A DNA stretch of 64,000 nt from Aculops lycopersici (GCA_015350385.1 WNKI01000001.1:6239472-6303471), one strand, 5' to 3'; shown: positions 46,333 through 55,876, numbered from the stretch's first letter. Notes: generated by a model not told the origin, from the letters alone. Made by a program: numbers and translations.

Positions 46333-49065
46333 ATGTTTGGATCATCTTCATTTGGTAATAATAATTCTTTTGGTGGAGGCGGCGGGGGTAGTACTTCCTT
46401 TGGCTCTCCGTTTGGGGCCAACCAAGGCCTAAACTTCGGAGCTCAACAGCCTACACAAGTTCCAGTTGGAACCACGCTCAGATTTCAGCCACTACAAGGA
46501 ACAGATACTGTTCCAAAAACCGCAAATTCTTCTGGACCAGGTACTATCCAAACAAGACATCAGAATATTTGCGCAATGAAGGAGTACGAGAGCAAATCAG
46601 TCGACGAGCTTCGATTGGAAGACTACATGGCGAACAGAAAAGTCGGACAACCATCACAAACCTCCACCTTATCATCAGTAATCAACAGCCCGTTTGGTGC
46701 AAATGCGCAACCGTCTACATCGCAGACGGGGTCGATTTTTGGAAATACCACTCAACCAACAACTACCCAGGCTTCGATTTTCGGTACACCAAGCACATCA
46801 ATCTTTGGAGGTAATACCAATCAGCAGACACCGAGTCTATTCAAGCCTGCTACTCAGCAAACTGGTTCGCTCTTTGCTACACCAGGAACCTCTCAGCCTT
46901 CGACGAGTATATTTGGCGGTCAGACACAGACTCAAACGTCTAGTATCTTCGGCCAACAAACACCGAATACTTCGACTAGCTTGTTTGATACACAGAACAA
47001 ACCTGGAGGTATCACCAACTCACCTTTTCAGCTCGGAGGCCAGCCATTCAATACTGCCAACAATACTTCACTGGGTGGGACTCAGAACAATACTTTCGGC
47101 ATCTTCGGCAACAACAACAACACAACTGGTGCACAGTCTAGTACGACACCTTTTGGCACCACATCTACTGTCAATAGCCCCTTTTCAAACTCTAATTCTA
47201 TCTTCTCGAACACAAACAACCAGACAAGCGGATCAATATTCAGCAACACTCTTTCACAAGATGCTAACAAGTCTGCATTTGGTCAGCCTCAACCATCGAA
47301 TTCGTTGTTCAACTTTGGTGCGAACACAAACAACAATACCTCCTTGAATAGTACACCCGCGTTTGGTCAGCCATCAAAGCCTACAATGTTCAACAGTCCC
47401 TTTTCGACACAACCATCCATGACCCAAACAGGGTCATTGTTTGGTAATACCTCACAGACAGCAAATAACCAATCATCACTCTTTGGAGTCACCAACAACG
47501 CCGGCCAACAAGCTTCGAGTTTGTCGGGTCCTACAGATAGTGGAGTCAAGCAGTTTGGTAGTGATAATACATTTGGCACAGTTGCAACATCATTTGGTTC
47601 ACCGTTTGGGACAAATCAAGAGTTAAGCTTCGGTGCTCAACAGCCTACACAAGTTCCAGTTGGAACCACGCTCAGATTTCAGCCACTACAAGGAACAGAT
47701 ACTGTTCCAAAAACCGCAAATTCTTCTGGACCAGGTACTATCCAAACAAGACATCAGAATATTTGCGCAATGAAGGAGTACGAGAGCAAATCAGTCGACG
47801 AGCTTCGATTGGAAGACTACATGGCGAACAGAAAAGTCGGACAACCATCACAAACCTCCACCTTATCATCAGTAATCAACAGCCCGTTTGGTGCAAATGC
47901 GCAACCGTCTACATCGCAGACGGGGTCGATTTTTGGAAATACCACTCAACCAACAACTACCCAGGCTTCGATTTTCGGTACACCAAGCACATCAATCTTT
48001 GGAGGTAATACCAATCAGCAGACACCGAGTCTATTCAAGCCTGCTACTCAGCAAACTGGTTCGCTCTTTGCTACACCAGGAACCTCTCAGCCTTCGACGA
48101 GTATATTTGGCGGTCAGACACAGACTCAAACGTCTAGTATCTTCGGCCAACAAACACCGAATACTTCGACTAGCTTGTTTGATACTCAGAACAAACCTGG
48201 AGGTATCACCAACTCACCTTTTCAGCTCGGAGGCCAGCCATTCAATACTGCCAACAATACTTCACTAGGTGGGACTCAGAACAATACTTTCGGCATCTTC
48301 GGCAACAACAACAACACAACTGGTGCACAGTCTAGTACGACACCTTTTGGTGCCACATCAAATGTCAATAGCCCCTTTTCAAACTCTAATTCTATCTTCT
48401 CGAACACAAACAACCAGACAAGCGGATCAATATTCAGCAACACTCTCTCACAAGATGCTAACAAGTCTGCATTTGGTCAGCCTCAACCATCGAATTCGTT
48501 GTTCAACTTTGGTGCGAACACAAACAACAATACCTCCTTGAACAGTACACCCGCGTTTGGTCAGCCATCAAAGCCTACAATGTTCAACAGTCCCTTTTCG
48601 ACACAACCATCCATGACCCAAACAGGGTCATTGTTTGGTAATACCTCACAGACAGCAAATAACCAATCATCACTCTTTGGAGTCACCAACAACGCCGGCC
48701 AACAAGCTTCGAGTTTGTCGGGTCCTACAGACAGTGGAGTCAAGCAGAGTCCTGATATGTTACTGAATCGTCTAAAAACTTTACCTTATGGCGGTAGTTC
48801 CTTGTTTGTGAGCAACAACAATTCTGGATCAGATCTAAAAACATCACCAAGCTTTCAAAAGTCAAATATCACGAAGAGTGCAGGGAAATCGGACAAACCG
48901 AATACTAGCGCCAAGCCATTAGCCAACCCCTCGTTGTTCGATGAACTGGACGACCAACCGGACGATCTCAAGTGCGCGCTGGACATATTCATGCCCAAGA
49001 AAAGTATCAAGAAGCTGGATCTCCCGCCAACATCAACTTATAACAAATCTCCCGTGGCTCATTAA
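46333..49065 (+). CDS. NUP98: Nucleoporin Nup98 with duplicated GLEBS motif and no autoproteolytic domain
   Basis: A single-exon frame of 910 residues built of FG, GLFG-like and SxFG repeats, which form the permeability barrier of the nuclear pore and bind transport receptors. The GLEBS motif that binds RAE1 (GTTLRF to EDYMANRK) occurs twice, at about residues 46-103 and 444-501, because a 1.1 kb block is tandemly duplicated. The C-terminus retains the short segments that normally precede the autoproteolytic domain: LLNRLKTLPYG near residue 807 and FMPKKSIKKL near 886. It then ends 15 residues later, with no autoproteolytic fold and no Nup96. AATAAA at 49151-49156 follows. In most animals Nup98 is made as a Nup98-Nup96 precursor; here Nup96 is a separate gene at 55877-57193. 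Confidence 0.93.
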   Translation: MFGSSSFGNNNSFGGGGGGSTSFGSPFGANQGLNFGAQQPTQVPVGTTLRFQPLQGTDTVPKTANSSGPGTIQTRHQNICAMKEYESKSVDELRLEDYMANRKVGQPSQTSTLSSVINSPFGANAQPSTSQTGSIFGNTTQPTTTQASIFGTPSTSIFGGNTNQQTPSLFKPATQQTGSLFATPGTSQPSTSIFGGQTQTQTSSIFGQQTPNTSTSLFDTQNKPGGITNSPFQLGGQPFNTANNTSLGGTQNNTFGIFGNNNNTTGAQSSTTPFGTTSTVNSPFSNSNSIFSNTNNQTSGSIFSNTLSQDANKSAFGQPQPSNSLFNFGANTNNNTSLNSTPAFGQPSKPTMFNSPFSTQPSMTQTGSLFGNTSQTANNQSSLFGVTNNAGQQASSLSGPTDSGVKQFGSDNTFGTVATSFGSPFGTNQELSFGAQQPTQVPVGTTLRFQPLQGTDTVPKTANSSGPGTIQTRHQNICAMKEYESKSVDELRLEDYMANRKVGQPSQTSTLSSVINSPFGANAQPSTSQTGSIFGNTTQPTTTQASIFGTPSTSIFGGNTNQQTPSLFKPATQQTGSLFATPGTSQPSTSIFGGQTQTQTSSIFGQQTPNTSTSLFDTQNKPGGITNSPFQLGGQPFNTANNTSLGGTQNNTFGIFGNNNNTTGAQSSTTPFGATSNVNSPFSNSNSIFSNTNNQTSGSIFSNTLSQDANKSAFGQPQPSNSLFNFGANTNNNTSLNSTPAFGQPSKPTMFNSPFSTQPSMTQTGSLFGNTSQTANNQSSLFGVTNNAGQQASSLSGPTDSGVKQSPDMLLNRLKTLPYGGSSLFVSNNNSGSDLKTSPSFQKSNITKSAGKSDKPNTSAKPLANPSLFDELDDQPDDLKCALDIFMPKKSIKKLDLPPTSTYNKSPVAH
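46441..47553 (+). repeat. Nup98 internal tandem duplication, copy 1
   Basis: This 1113-bp block matches 47635-48747 at a constant offset of 1194 nt with only a few substitutions that I can see. It contains a whole GLEBS motif plus FG repeats. Confidence 0.95.
47635..48747 (+). repeat. Nup98 internal tandem duplication, copy 2
   Basis: Near-identical to 46441-47553. The roughly 80 nt just before each copy are related but clearly diverged (both encode an SFGSPFG-type segment), so identity begins abruptly at GCTCAACAGCC in both copies. Confidence 0.95.
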
Positions 49066-49253
49066 TTATCTGGATTATCTTCATTGATAGTGTGATATTC
49101 AAGCATCTCTCGCCTGCAAGATGAAGGTTGAGCACGAATCTTCGGCTTTAAATAAATGAACATTTCCTTCATTTCCCTTATGTGCTTATCTCGAATAAAA
49201 AGTAACCCGATATCGTCAATCTGTTCTGGACTCAAGATGTCATGATTTCTCAT
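49062..49253 (-). CDS. Possible 63-residue small protein, unrecognised
   Basis: An ATG-initiated frame on the minus strand, upstream of whose start there is an in-frame stop. The product is charged and mostly helical in character (LSPEQIDDIG near the start, then a Lys/Arg/Glu-rich middle). Codon choice looks coding, but I recognise no family. Its last codons overlap the Nup98 stop by 4 nt in antisense. It could be a short gene, an exon, or chance sequence within the Nup98 3' UTR. Confidence 0.3.
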   Translation of the reverse strand: MRNHDILSPEQIDDIGLLFIRDKHIREMKEMFIYLKPKIRAQPSSCRREMLEYHTINEDNPDN

Positions 49254-49468
49254 TCAAGACCACACTGGAAAACCGGAAAGTCAAGTATTTACAGAGGTAT
49301 CGACCATCCTGTGCATAGTGACCATAGGGCTATCAGTTTATTTGGTCGCATTGATAATTGGCTAAACTTTAAAGCTACCTGTTCTCTCTGTTGACTATGC
49401 TGAATAAAATGTTGAACATACAAATGAAATGGTAATATCACCAAATTTTATTGAGATAAATCGATCGA

Positions 49469-51250
49469 TCATTCGGCAAGTTGAGCCAGTTTACTCAAGG
49501 CTAACAACGTTTCTCTCCGATCTGCTAGAGTCTCACTACTCTCAGCGAGTTGCTTGAGAGTCTCACTGGCGAGTAAGTATTGTTTAGAGTCGATCTGCTG
49601 TATCCATTGGAAGTCCTTGTTCTCTTTAAGGACGTCTGCAAGTTCATCAACCTTGCGATTAGATTGCCTGTCAGTGAAGCCCGATCTATTGTGCATAGAT
49701 TCATCCGCTAGAGGTTGGGTGGACTTGTTGAACATGGACTGGTTATTGTTATGTGCATTGACACCGATGGGGGTGGCGGTTGGCTTGTCATTATTCTCGT
49801 TGTTTGCATCATCTTCTTCGTCCAACTCCACAACCATAGGCTCGACACGACTGGCCATGGATTGTTGTGTCATATTGTGTCTTGAGCGATTCATAGACTC
49901 GTCTCGAATAGATGTGCCTGGCATTGCAGCATCAATTTGAATGCTTGTATCATTGAGGCGAGACTTATTCATGTTGACTACAGGCTTGACGTAAATCAGG
50001 CCATCCCGCTGGGTGAATAGAATCGGAGCACCTTCAATAAATCCTGCACCGAGTATACTATCGTTTTGGTTTCCATAATCTAATGCGTCTAGGATATCAT
50101 CATTCACCTGGACGAGGTAGAGAAACTTGCGGTCGTAGAGAAAACATGGCGTCGATGGGGAAACAATTCTTTCGAGGAATCTCAGAGATAGTAGTTGGTC
50201 TTCCGACTCATTAGAGTAGCGCCACGTATGAGATCCAAGTATAGTTACGCTTGATAGTCTATCGCCAGCTTGATATGGATTAAAGATACAGGTGGCATAA
50301 TTCACGGTGTTATCGCGAGCCGAATTGAGAGTTACTAATAGAATCAATAGCTCCTTCGACTTTGTAGTTATCATATCGACGGGCCAAAAGCTCAGGTTGC
50401 TCGCATCATTCAACTCGAGTCCGGAAACCAATCCAAGCTGAATATTTTTATGCAAATCCCACTCTCTTATCAGCTGGTTAACACTGTGAACACCTTGATT
50501 GGTGCGAGCCCATTGCCTCAACCTTAGGGTGGAGCTTAATATAAAGAAAGGTCGATCTGTGGAGCCCGACTTCTCGATTGTGGATTGCGAGTACTTCGGT
50601 ACCGCAAAAAGGGGACGTCTAGTTTCTGTTATCTCATTTGTCATAGGCCCAAAGAACAGATTTGTCATTCTTCTACTAAATCCTGATATCAAACTTGCCG
50701 GTTCGGTTAGAGGCGAGCAGATGAGAATCTTCTTCGGATCATGTGAGTCGAATCCAATTGTGAGTAAAAATATGAGACCAGTAGTTGTTCCGAGTAAATA
50801 TTCATATGCTGATATTGGTGCTAGTATACAAAATTCCTGTCCTTGAACTTCGGCAACAGTCATCTCGGTATATTGTTCGCTAGCTACACTTGACCAAAAT
50901 CTTATCACTCCCTCAGGGGACACTACAAATGCAGATGGAACTGTAACCGCTCTCATGGAGGTATTTGGGTTCTGAGGAATAAAAAATACCTGTATCAAGT
51001 TGGCACGATGCGATACATCTGATTGAGGTAATGGTAACTCAAAGCATGGACTCAACATCCTACGCGTCTTGACCTTTGTTGGATCATCCTTGAAGCGCCA
51101 AACGAGTAACTTTCGACCACTGACAAGCCAAGCCCATCCCTTATCCATCAGTCTAACGCTCATGGATTCGAAAGATTGTTTTTGGGAGCTAATCGCCTCG
51201 ACCACGAGGAATGGCAGTAGAGAGCCATAGGTTTCTGTTTTGATATTCAT
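49469..51250 (-). CDS. NUP133: Nucleoporin Nup133, compact form with truncated helical region
   Basis: From the ATG at 51250 the frame gives 593 residues, against about 1150 in vertebrates. Residues 1 to about 400 match the Nup133 N-terminal beta-propeller (GWAWLVSGRKLLVW near the start, then IRFW and SGFSRRMTNLFFGP). A disordered Asn/Met/Asp-rich linker follows. The last about 55 residues match a Nup133 segment that lies near the end of the helical domain in other animals (WIQQIDSKQYLLASETL, then ETLLALSKLAQLA), after which the protein stops. The C-terminal domain that binds Nup107 is not present. Minus-strand AATAAA at 49452-49447 lies just past the stop, so this looks like a real end. The frame stays open upstream of 51250 without another ATG. 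The gene is head-to-head with TAF9. Confidence 0.85.
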   Translation of the reverse strand: MNIKTETYGSLLPFLVVEAISSQKQSFESMSVRLMDKGWAWLVSGRKLLVWRFKDDPTKVKTRRMLSPCFELPLPQSDVSHRANLIQVFFIPQNPNTSMRAVTVPSAFVVSPEGVIRFWSSVASEQYTEMTVAEVQGQEFCILAPISAYEYLLGTTTGLIFLLTIGFDSHDPKKILICSPLTEPASLISGFSRRMTNLFFGPMTNEITETRRPLFAVPKYSQSTIEKSGSTDRPFFILSSTLRLRQWARTNQGVHSVNQLIREWDLHKNIQLGLVSGLELNDASNLSFWPVDMITTKSKELLILLVTLNSARDNTVNYATCIFNPYQAGDRLSSVTILGSHTWRYSNESEDQLLSLRFLERIVSPSTPCFLYDRKFLYLVQVNDDILDALDYGNQNDSILGAGFIEGAPILFTQRDGLIYVKPVVNMNKSRLNDTSIQIDAAMPGTSIRDESMNRSRHNMTQQSMASRVEPMVVELDEEDDANNENNDKPTATPIGVNAHNNNQSMFNKSTQPLADESMHNRSGFTDRQSNRKVDELADVLKENKDFQWIQQIDSKQYLLASETLKQLAESSETLADRRETLLALSKLAQLAE

Positions 51251-51657
51251 TTTTGATTGGTATTTGATAATATCTAGTAATAATTGTATTTGGTCGGGGG
51301 TTTTGTTACGCAAAAAATTGTATGAATAGAGTTTGTAAACAGAGAAAGATCGTGATAAAACGTGCGCGTGTGAGGTTACCAGTATAACACAGGCAACAGT
51401 CAACACAATGAACACACATTGAGTTTTACCATTTTAAGGCATTGAAGTCAACTTTACTACAATATTTCCCATCTGAATGTACCTTTTACGCGCGGTCTCC
51501 ACGCGCTTAGAAGTTGGGGGAAAAACTGCCACTTTGCTTCACAATTTTCAAGCCATTCTGTTGGTAGATTCATCGGTTGGCGCCCTGATAACCTCGCGCT
51601 TCCATTTGCGTCATATTTTCAATGAATTAAACTAATTATACATATAGAATCAGCGAC
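51251..51657. promoter_or_regulatory. Divergent promoter region of Nup133 and TAF9
   Basis: About 400 bp separate the two divergent start codons. No TATA box is obvious. Sharing of the promoter is inferred from the head-to-head arrangement. Confidence 0.4.
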
Positions 51658-52017
51658 ATGTCCAAAGACGTTCAGGTAATCGATGCAATACTCGGGGAGA
51701 TGTCAGTAACAGACTATGAGCCTCGAGTTGTGCATCAGCTCATGGAATTCACAAATCGTTATGTTAGCGATGTTTTGCAAGAGGCACAAGTATTATCGAG
51801 TCATGCCAAAAAGGATATAATCGATATCAATGACGTCAAATTAGCTATCGATATTCACACCGACAAAACCGTAACAAATCCACCTCCCAAGGAACTATTG
51901 CTTGAAGTTGTAAGGGATAAAAACAATCAACCTCTGCCACCTATCAGGCCGCATAATGGACCAAGGATACCATTTGACAGGTACACAACAATCGGCTCAA
52001 ACTATAAATTGAAGTAA
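51658..52017 (+). CDS. TAF9: TFIID/SAGA subunit TAF9
   Basis: A single-exon frame of 119 residues. The first about 70 residues are the TAF9 histone fold (EYEPRVV-like DYEPRVVHQLMEF, then SSHAKKDIIDINDVKLAI), followed by the conserved PPPKELLLEV segment and a short PLPPIRP-GPR-P-DRY tail. TAF9 pairs with TAF6 in TFIID and SAGA. The protein stops directly after the conserved YKLK motif and lacks the long low-complexity C-terminal tail of human and insect TAF9 (about 260-280 residues). The gene is tail-to-tail with the peroxidase gene, with about 100 bp between stop codons. Confidence 0.95.
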   Translation: MSKDVQVIDAILGEMSVTDYEPRVVHQLMEFTNRYVSDVLQEAQVLSSHAKKDIIDINDVKLAIDIHTDKTVTNPPPKELLLEVVRDKNNQPLPPIRPHNGPRIPFDRYTTIGSNYKLK

Positions 52018-52118
52018 AATCCAATGAATTTCGCATGACAATCAACATGTAATGAGCTTTTTGTGTCTCATTGTATATCTAAGAACTCTACGTTATCATG
52101 TGAAATCAAGAATTGGAT

Positions 52119-55100
52119 TCAGCCAGCCTCAGGCGATATCGGCCTCGTAGCCATCACTCTTGGCTCATACCATAAGCTGATATCAATATCGGGTAGCTGA
52201 TTGCAAATCACTGTTGGATTGAGAATCGGGTGCGGTAGTCGCAAGACCATCTGCTGGACAGCTACCACAGTGTCGGAGTTGGCGCAGATTAATCTCGCTA
52301 GAGTGACACTTTTGATGGCTTCAAGTTGGGGAGGTGTGAAAGCGTGCGGTCCCATTGAAGACTCAAACCAAAATCGGTCGCCCTTCCTTATGGCTTCAAA
52401 TTGACGCCCAATGATGCAAGCGAAGGTTGGGCCTACGAGAGAGTCAGGGTTAGCCGGAAATTCGCTCAGGCCACCTGTGAAGAGGTCAACATCATCGACA
52501 CTCTCATATAGTTGCGCCATCAGATGTGAGCTGGCGTTACTCATATATTGATCCAGCTGGTCGAACGATTCCACGCGACCCAAACCACACCACTCCCGAT
52601 AGGCATTGTATCCGGCGACTCCCTGATCGCGGCCTCGCTGAATGTTTATGGCTGTTAGATCGAGACCAATCTGTTGGTTGGGTTCCTGTAACAGGTGGCC
52701 ACTTAAATCAGTGCTTATAAAGGGATCCACCGATTGACTAGGTGAGTTCAAGGCTCCCAATAAGAACTCATCAAGCGCAAAGGGTTCGTATAGAGGCCAG
52801 GGTTGTCGATAAACTGATCGTAGCAGGTACAACCCGCGCAATCCATGAGTGTAATTGAATCTATAAATCACGCTTGGCACTGTTGTATGTCCCTGTCTAA
52901 AGGCGGCTGCCGCAAATGCTTGCGAAACTCCGGGATTAACCGATGGGTCATAATGATCCCAATAACCTGAAGCCTCCTCTTGCAAATTGTACTTGGCCGT
53001 TAGCTTGGGGCCAAGTAAGGAGGGTAGGTACTCGCTCAGTAAAATATGTTGAACCATGGCGATGTGAATGTGTCTGGCCTCGTGGTACAGCCTCTGGTCA
53101 AGCCAATGAGGATTCACCATAGCCAGCGCCTCGGCAAGTCGATTATGCTGACGAGCGTGAACAGTATGCAGGGTAGCCAATAGTATTTGTTGGTTAGTCC
53201 TTGCATCACCTGAACGAAAGCAAAATAACCCACCCCTCCTGCCGAGACACTCTTCGTCCGGATTAGCTGTTTGTGGGGGTAGTATAGGTTTTAGATTTTG
53301 GTTCCGGAAGTAGTATTGCATCGCTAATTGACCTCGACGATTGCTCCTCAGTGAGGCTGTCATTGTTCTCGTGGATCCATAAACAAAACTTGCATCGATG
53401 AAAGAGGTGATCATGTTAACTTGAGTTCGTGGACCCAGAGTACACCCTGGCCGCAGGCCAGCAATGGATCGCTTAAAATCGTGGCACCAGATCCTGTAGG
53501 GGGCATAAACTGGGTCACCAGGTCCAATTTGGATGGGTAAACACACACGCTGCCGGGGAGTGAGTGGTTTATTGGCGAGAAGTAAGCGAGCTGTGACTGT
53601 GGTGTCTATTGGGCAGCAAGAGAAGTCGTGTCCTGTTTGAATGCGAGAACTGGAGGCTAGAGCTAAATCATGATTGACCAGTTGACCCCAAGCCATGAAC
53701 ATGGTTGATAGGTCACTCGAGGGGCGATCTAAATCGGGGTGCAAATTTATGGCCAGCAATCGAGGCGTTGGAAGCTCCGATCTCAATTGCGCCGAGCGCC
53801 TAGGTATGCCTATTCCGTCTGCGTAATCAGCGGGTAGCATTCTGGCGAACGACATGTAACTGGATCCCAGGTGAGGACCCAGCGGGTTGTTGCATTGACC
53901 AGTATGACTGCGATATCTACCAACAGGTGGACAGGCAGGAGGGGTTCGGAATAAAGCGGGACACTGTCGCCAAAGGGAAGTTAAGCTAACGTTGATCTGT
54001 TCCATGCCAAAATGAACCTCATCATAACTCAGATGGAATCTCTGAGCCAATATTCGTGTAGTATATTCAATCAATTCGCCGACCGCATTCAAACTTGACT
54101 CGCTAGGCTCAGCTGACATGAGATCGGAAGGCTGCTGATATCTTAGCAATCTTCTCGCTTTCCGAACAGCCAGCTCTATAGCCGAGTTAGTTATGCATCC
54201 GCCCCGCTGAAGCATCATGGCGCAGACATGCGACTGTTGACTTCCGGTGTGATGCTCTTTCTTCTCTCTCTTTTTCTCCTTCTTATGCTTCTTCCCTTTC
54301 TTTTTTTTCCTCTTTTTCTTTTTCTTTTCCTTCTTTTTCTTCATCTTCTTTTTAACCTTTTTCTTAATCTTCTTCACCTTTTTCTTCTTCTTGTGGCTTG
54401 CGCTAGTTTCCGGTTCATCGACAGGGTTGTAAAGCATTGTTCTCATCTTGTCATTCGAATCCAATGCAGTATCACTATTATCGTAGAATGAGCTAGAGTT
54501 GAGAGCCTGATGATCATCGAAATCATCGAATGGCTTCTCCAGTGCAGTGCCTAAATGGATGTCCTTGTTGATATTTTCATCGTTGTTATCACTCGGCTGG
54601 TCCACTGGGTTGCTATTGTAAAAATCCTCTTCATCAACATCTTCGTCAACCTCATCGAGCTTATCCTCTTCCTTGTCCGCTTCAGTATCCTCATCGTCGT
54701 CGTCGAAATGTACCACCACCGGCTGGCCAGTGACTAGTTCGGTTGCTTCGCCTTGGCCCCCAAAATCAACAGGTGACTTGCTTGGCTCAGCCTCAGCCTT
54801 AGCCTTGTCCTCCTCCTCTTCGCCGCCCTCTTCTTCCTCTTCACCTTCATCTCCGCGATCACCGTCGCTCTGATCATCATCTTCACCTGACACGTTATCT
54901 CCAACCGCATTGTCAACAACACTAATACTTTCATTTGGATGCATAGCGTTCTGTCCCAAGATCCTATCGTCGGGAACTGATTCCACATCCGGAAATCTAG
55001 TCTCAGGCCTGATGATGGCGTGATCCTCTAGATGATGATTTTGGCACGATATGGCTACCACAATCATGGTAACAAAAATAAACAAACACCTTATGGCTAC

Positions 55101-55247
55101 ACGTTGTTGTTTAGCGAGTCCTCTCGTTCTTATTGACGTCTTGGCTCTTTTGTTAACTTTGGTGAAATCTGACTCGAGGTTAAGATCTGGCAAAACTCGA
55201 CACTCGTTGACTTGTTTCGCTCCACCTTCAGATCCTCTCATCCACAT
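52119..55247 (-). CDS. Animal heme peroxidase with acidic and poly-Lys N-terminal regions
   Basis: A single-exon frame of 1042 residues from the ATG at 55247. A hydrophobic segment at about 49-68 could be a signal anchor. Residues about 110-280 are strongly acidic. Residues about 285-335 are almost entirely Lys. The animal peroxidase domain runs from about 430 to the end. Visible residues are distal His526 in WGQLVNHD, catalytic Arg699 in ARQHNRLA, proximal His787 in FRQGHTT, and the calcium-site segment IDASFVYGS. The Asp and Glu that esterify heme in myeloperoxidase are Asn525 and Gln700 here, and the usual RGRDHG motif is RGRDQG. It resembles the chorion-peroxidase/peroxinectin group. Such enzymes oxidise halides or cross-link tyrosines using hydrogen peroxide outside the cell. 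Activity here is uncertain. Confidence 0.88.
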   Translation of the reverse strand: MWMRGSEGGAKQVNECRVLPDLNLESDFTKVNKRAKTSIRTRGLAKQQRVAIRCLFIFVTMIVVAISCQNHHLEDHAIIRPETRFPDVESVPDDRILGQNAMHPNESISVVDNAVGDNVSGEDDDQSDGDRGDEGEEEEEGGEEEEDKAKAEAEPSKSPVDFGGQGEATELVTGQPVVVHFDDDDEDTEADKEEDKLDEVDEDVDEEDFYNSNPVDQPSDNNDENINKDIHLGTALEKPFDDFDDHQALNSSSFYDNSDTALDSNDKMRTMLYNPVDEPETSASHKKKKKVKKIKKKVKKKMKKKKEKKKKKRKKKKGKKHKKEKKREKKEHHTGSQQSHVCAMMLQRGGCITNSAIELAVRKARRLLRYQQPSDLMSAEPSESSLNAVGELIEYTTRILAQRFHLSYDEVHFGMEQINVSLTSLWRQCPALFRTPPACPPVGRYRSHTGQCNNPLGPHLGSSYMSFARMLPADYADGIGIPRRSAQLRSELPTPRLLAINLHPDLDRPSSDLSTMFMAWGQLVNHDLALASSSRIQTGHDFSCCPIDTTVTARLLLANKPLTPRQRVCLPIQIGPGDPVYAPYRIWCHDFKRSIAGLRPGCTLGPRTQVNMITSFIDASFVYGSTRTMTASLRSNRRGQLAMQYYFRNQNLKPILPPQTANPDEECLGRRGGLFCFRSGDARTNQQILLATLHTVHARQHNRLAEALAMVNPHWLDQRLYHEARHIHIAMVQHILLSEYLPSLLGPKLTAKYNLQEEASGYWDHYDPSVNPGVSQAFAAAAFRQGHTTVPSVIYRFNYTHGLRGLYLLRSVYRQPWPLYEPFALDEFLLGALNSPSQSVDPFISTDLSGHLLQEPNQQIGLDLTAINIQRGRDQGVAGYNAYREWCGLGRVESFDQLDQYMSNASSHLMAQLYESVDDVDLFTGGLSEFPANPDSLVGPTFACIIGRQFEAIRKGDRFWFESSMGPHAFTPPQLEAIKSVTLARLICANSDTVVAVQQMVLRLPHPILNPTVICNQLPDIDISLWYEPRVMATRPISPEAG

Positions 55248-55876
55248 TTTTCACAATCGAAGAATCTTGGCACATGGTCTCTTCTGCCTTCTTAAGTTCC
55301 ATAATTTTCGAGATTATCATCTTGAAAACCAATCTTGGGGTCTTTTCCATATTACTTTTGCAAAAAGTTGATCCTGGCTATCAGATCAAGAGGAGGAAAG
55401 ATGAGGTTGATTCAAACTGTCAGCTCCCTCTTTAATTACAGGTCCTAGAAACGGCAAGTTAAAATTTCCCACGCTTATCGGAACCCTCTTTGACACCTGT
55501 TAGATCGAATTGATACAGCATAGTTATACAGTAGGAGAGAGAGAATGACGCTCGTGAGAAATTCTAACTCTGGACAATGCCTATTTTTGCTGGTTCGCAG
55601 AATCATCGCTTCTTACAAAGTTGGCACAGTTCGCAGGTCTCAAAAGTTGATTCATATACAACTACTCTCGGTGATATGAGGAGTTACGTTGGATGGTCAG
55701 ACCTTTTTCTACCCGAGTACACCAATAGCTAGACCTTGACCGCTACATAATGTTCTGTAAGCGGTTTTCGTTTTACACATAGACTGCTCATATAGAATCA
55801 AAATGAAACGAAATCCTACAAAGATGAAAATTTGACAGGGCTATGGATGTTTCATTTATTTAGTGTGACCAGGGGT
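55248..55876. other. Intergenic stretch between Nup96 and the peroxidase
   Basis: It should contain the Nup96 3' UTR (minus-strand AATAAA at 55860-55855, about 17 nt after the stop) and the peroxidase promoter. I see no other gene. Confidence 0.5.

Noticed and set aside
46569..48541. Several alternative-frame reading frames inside Nup98, some occurring as identical pairs
   Set aside because: They are shadows of the Nup98 frame duplicated by the internal repeat.
51251..51415. Signal-peptide-like extension at the N-terminus of Nup133
   Set aside because: The extension begins at GTG with no ATG in frame, and Nup133 is not secreted; the start at 51250 fits the family.
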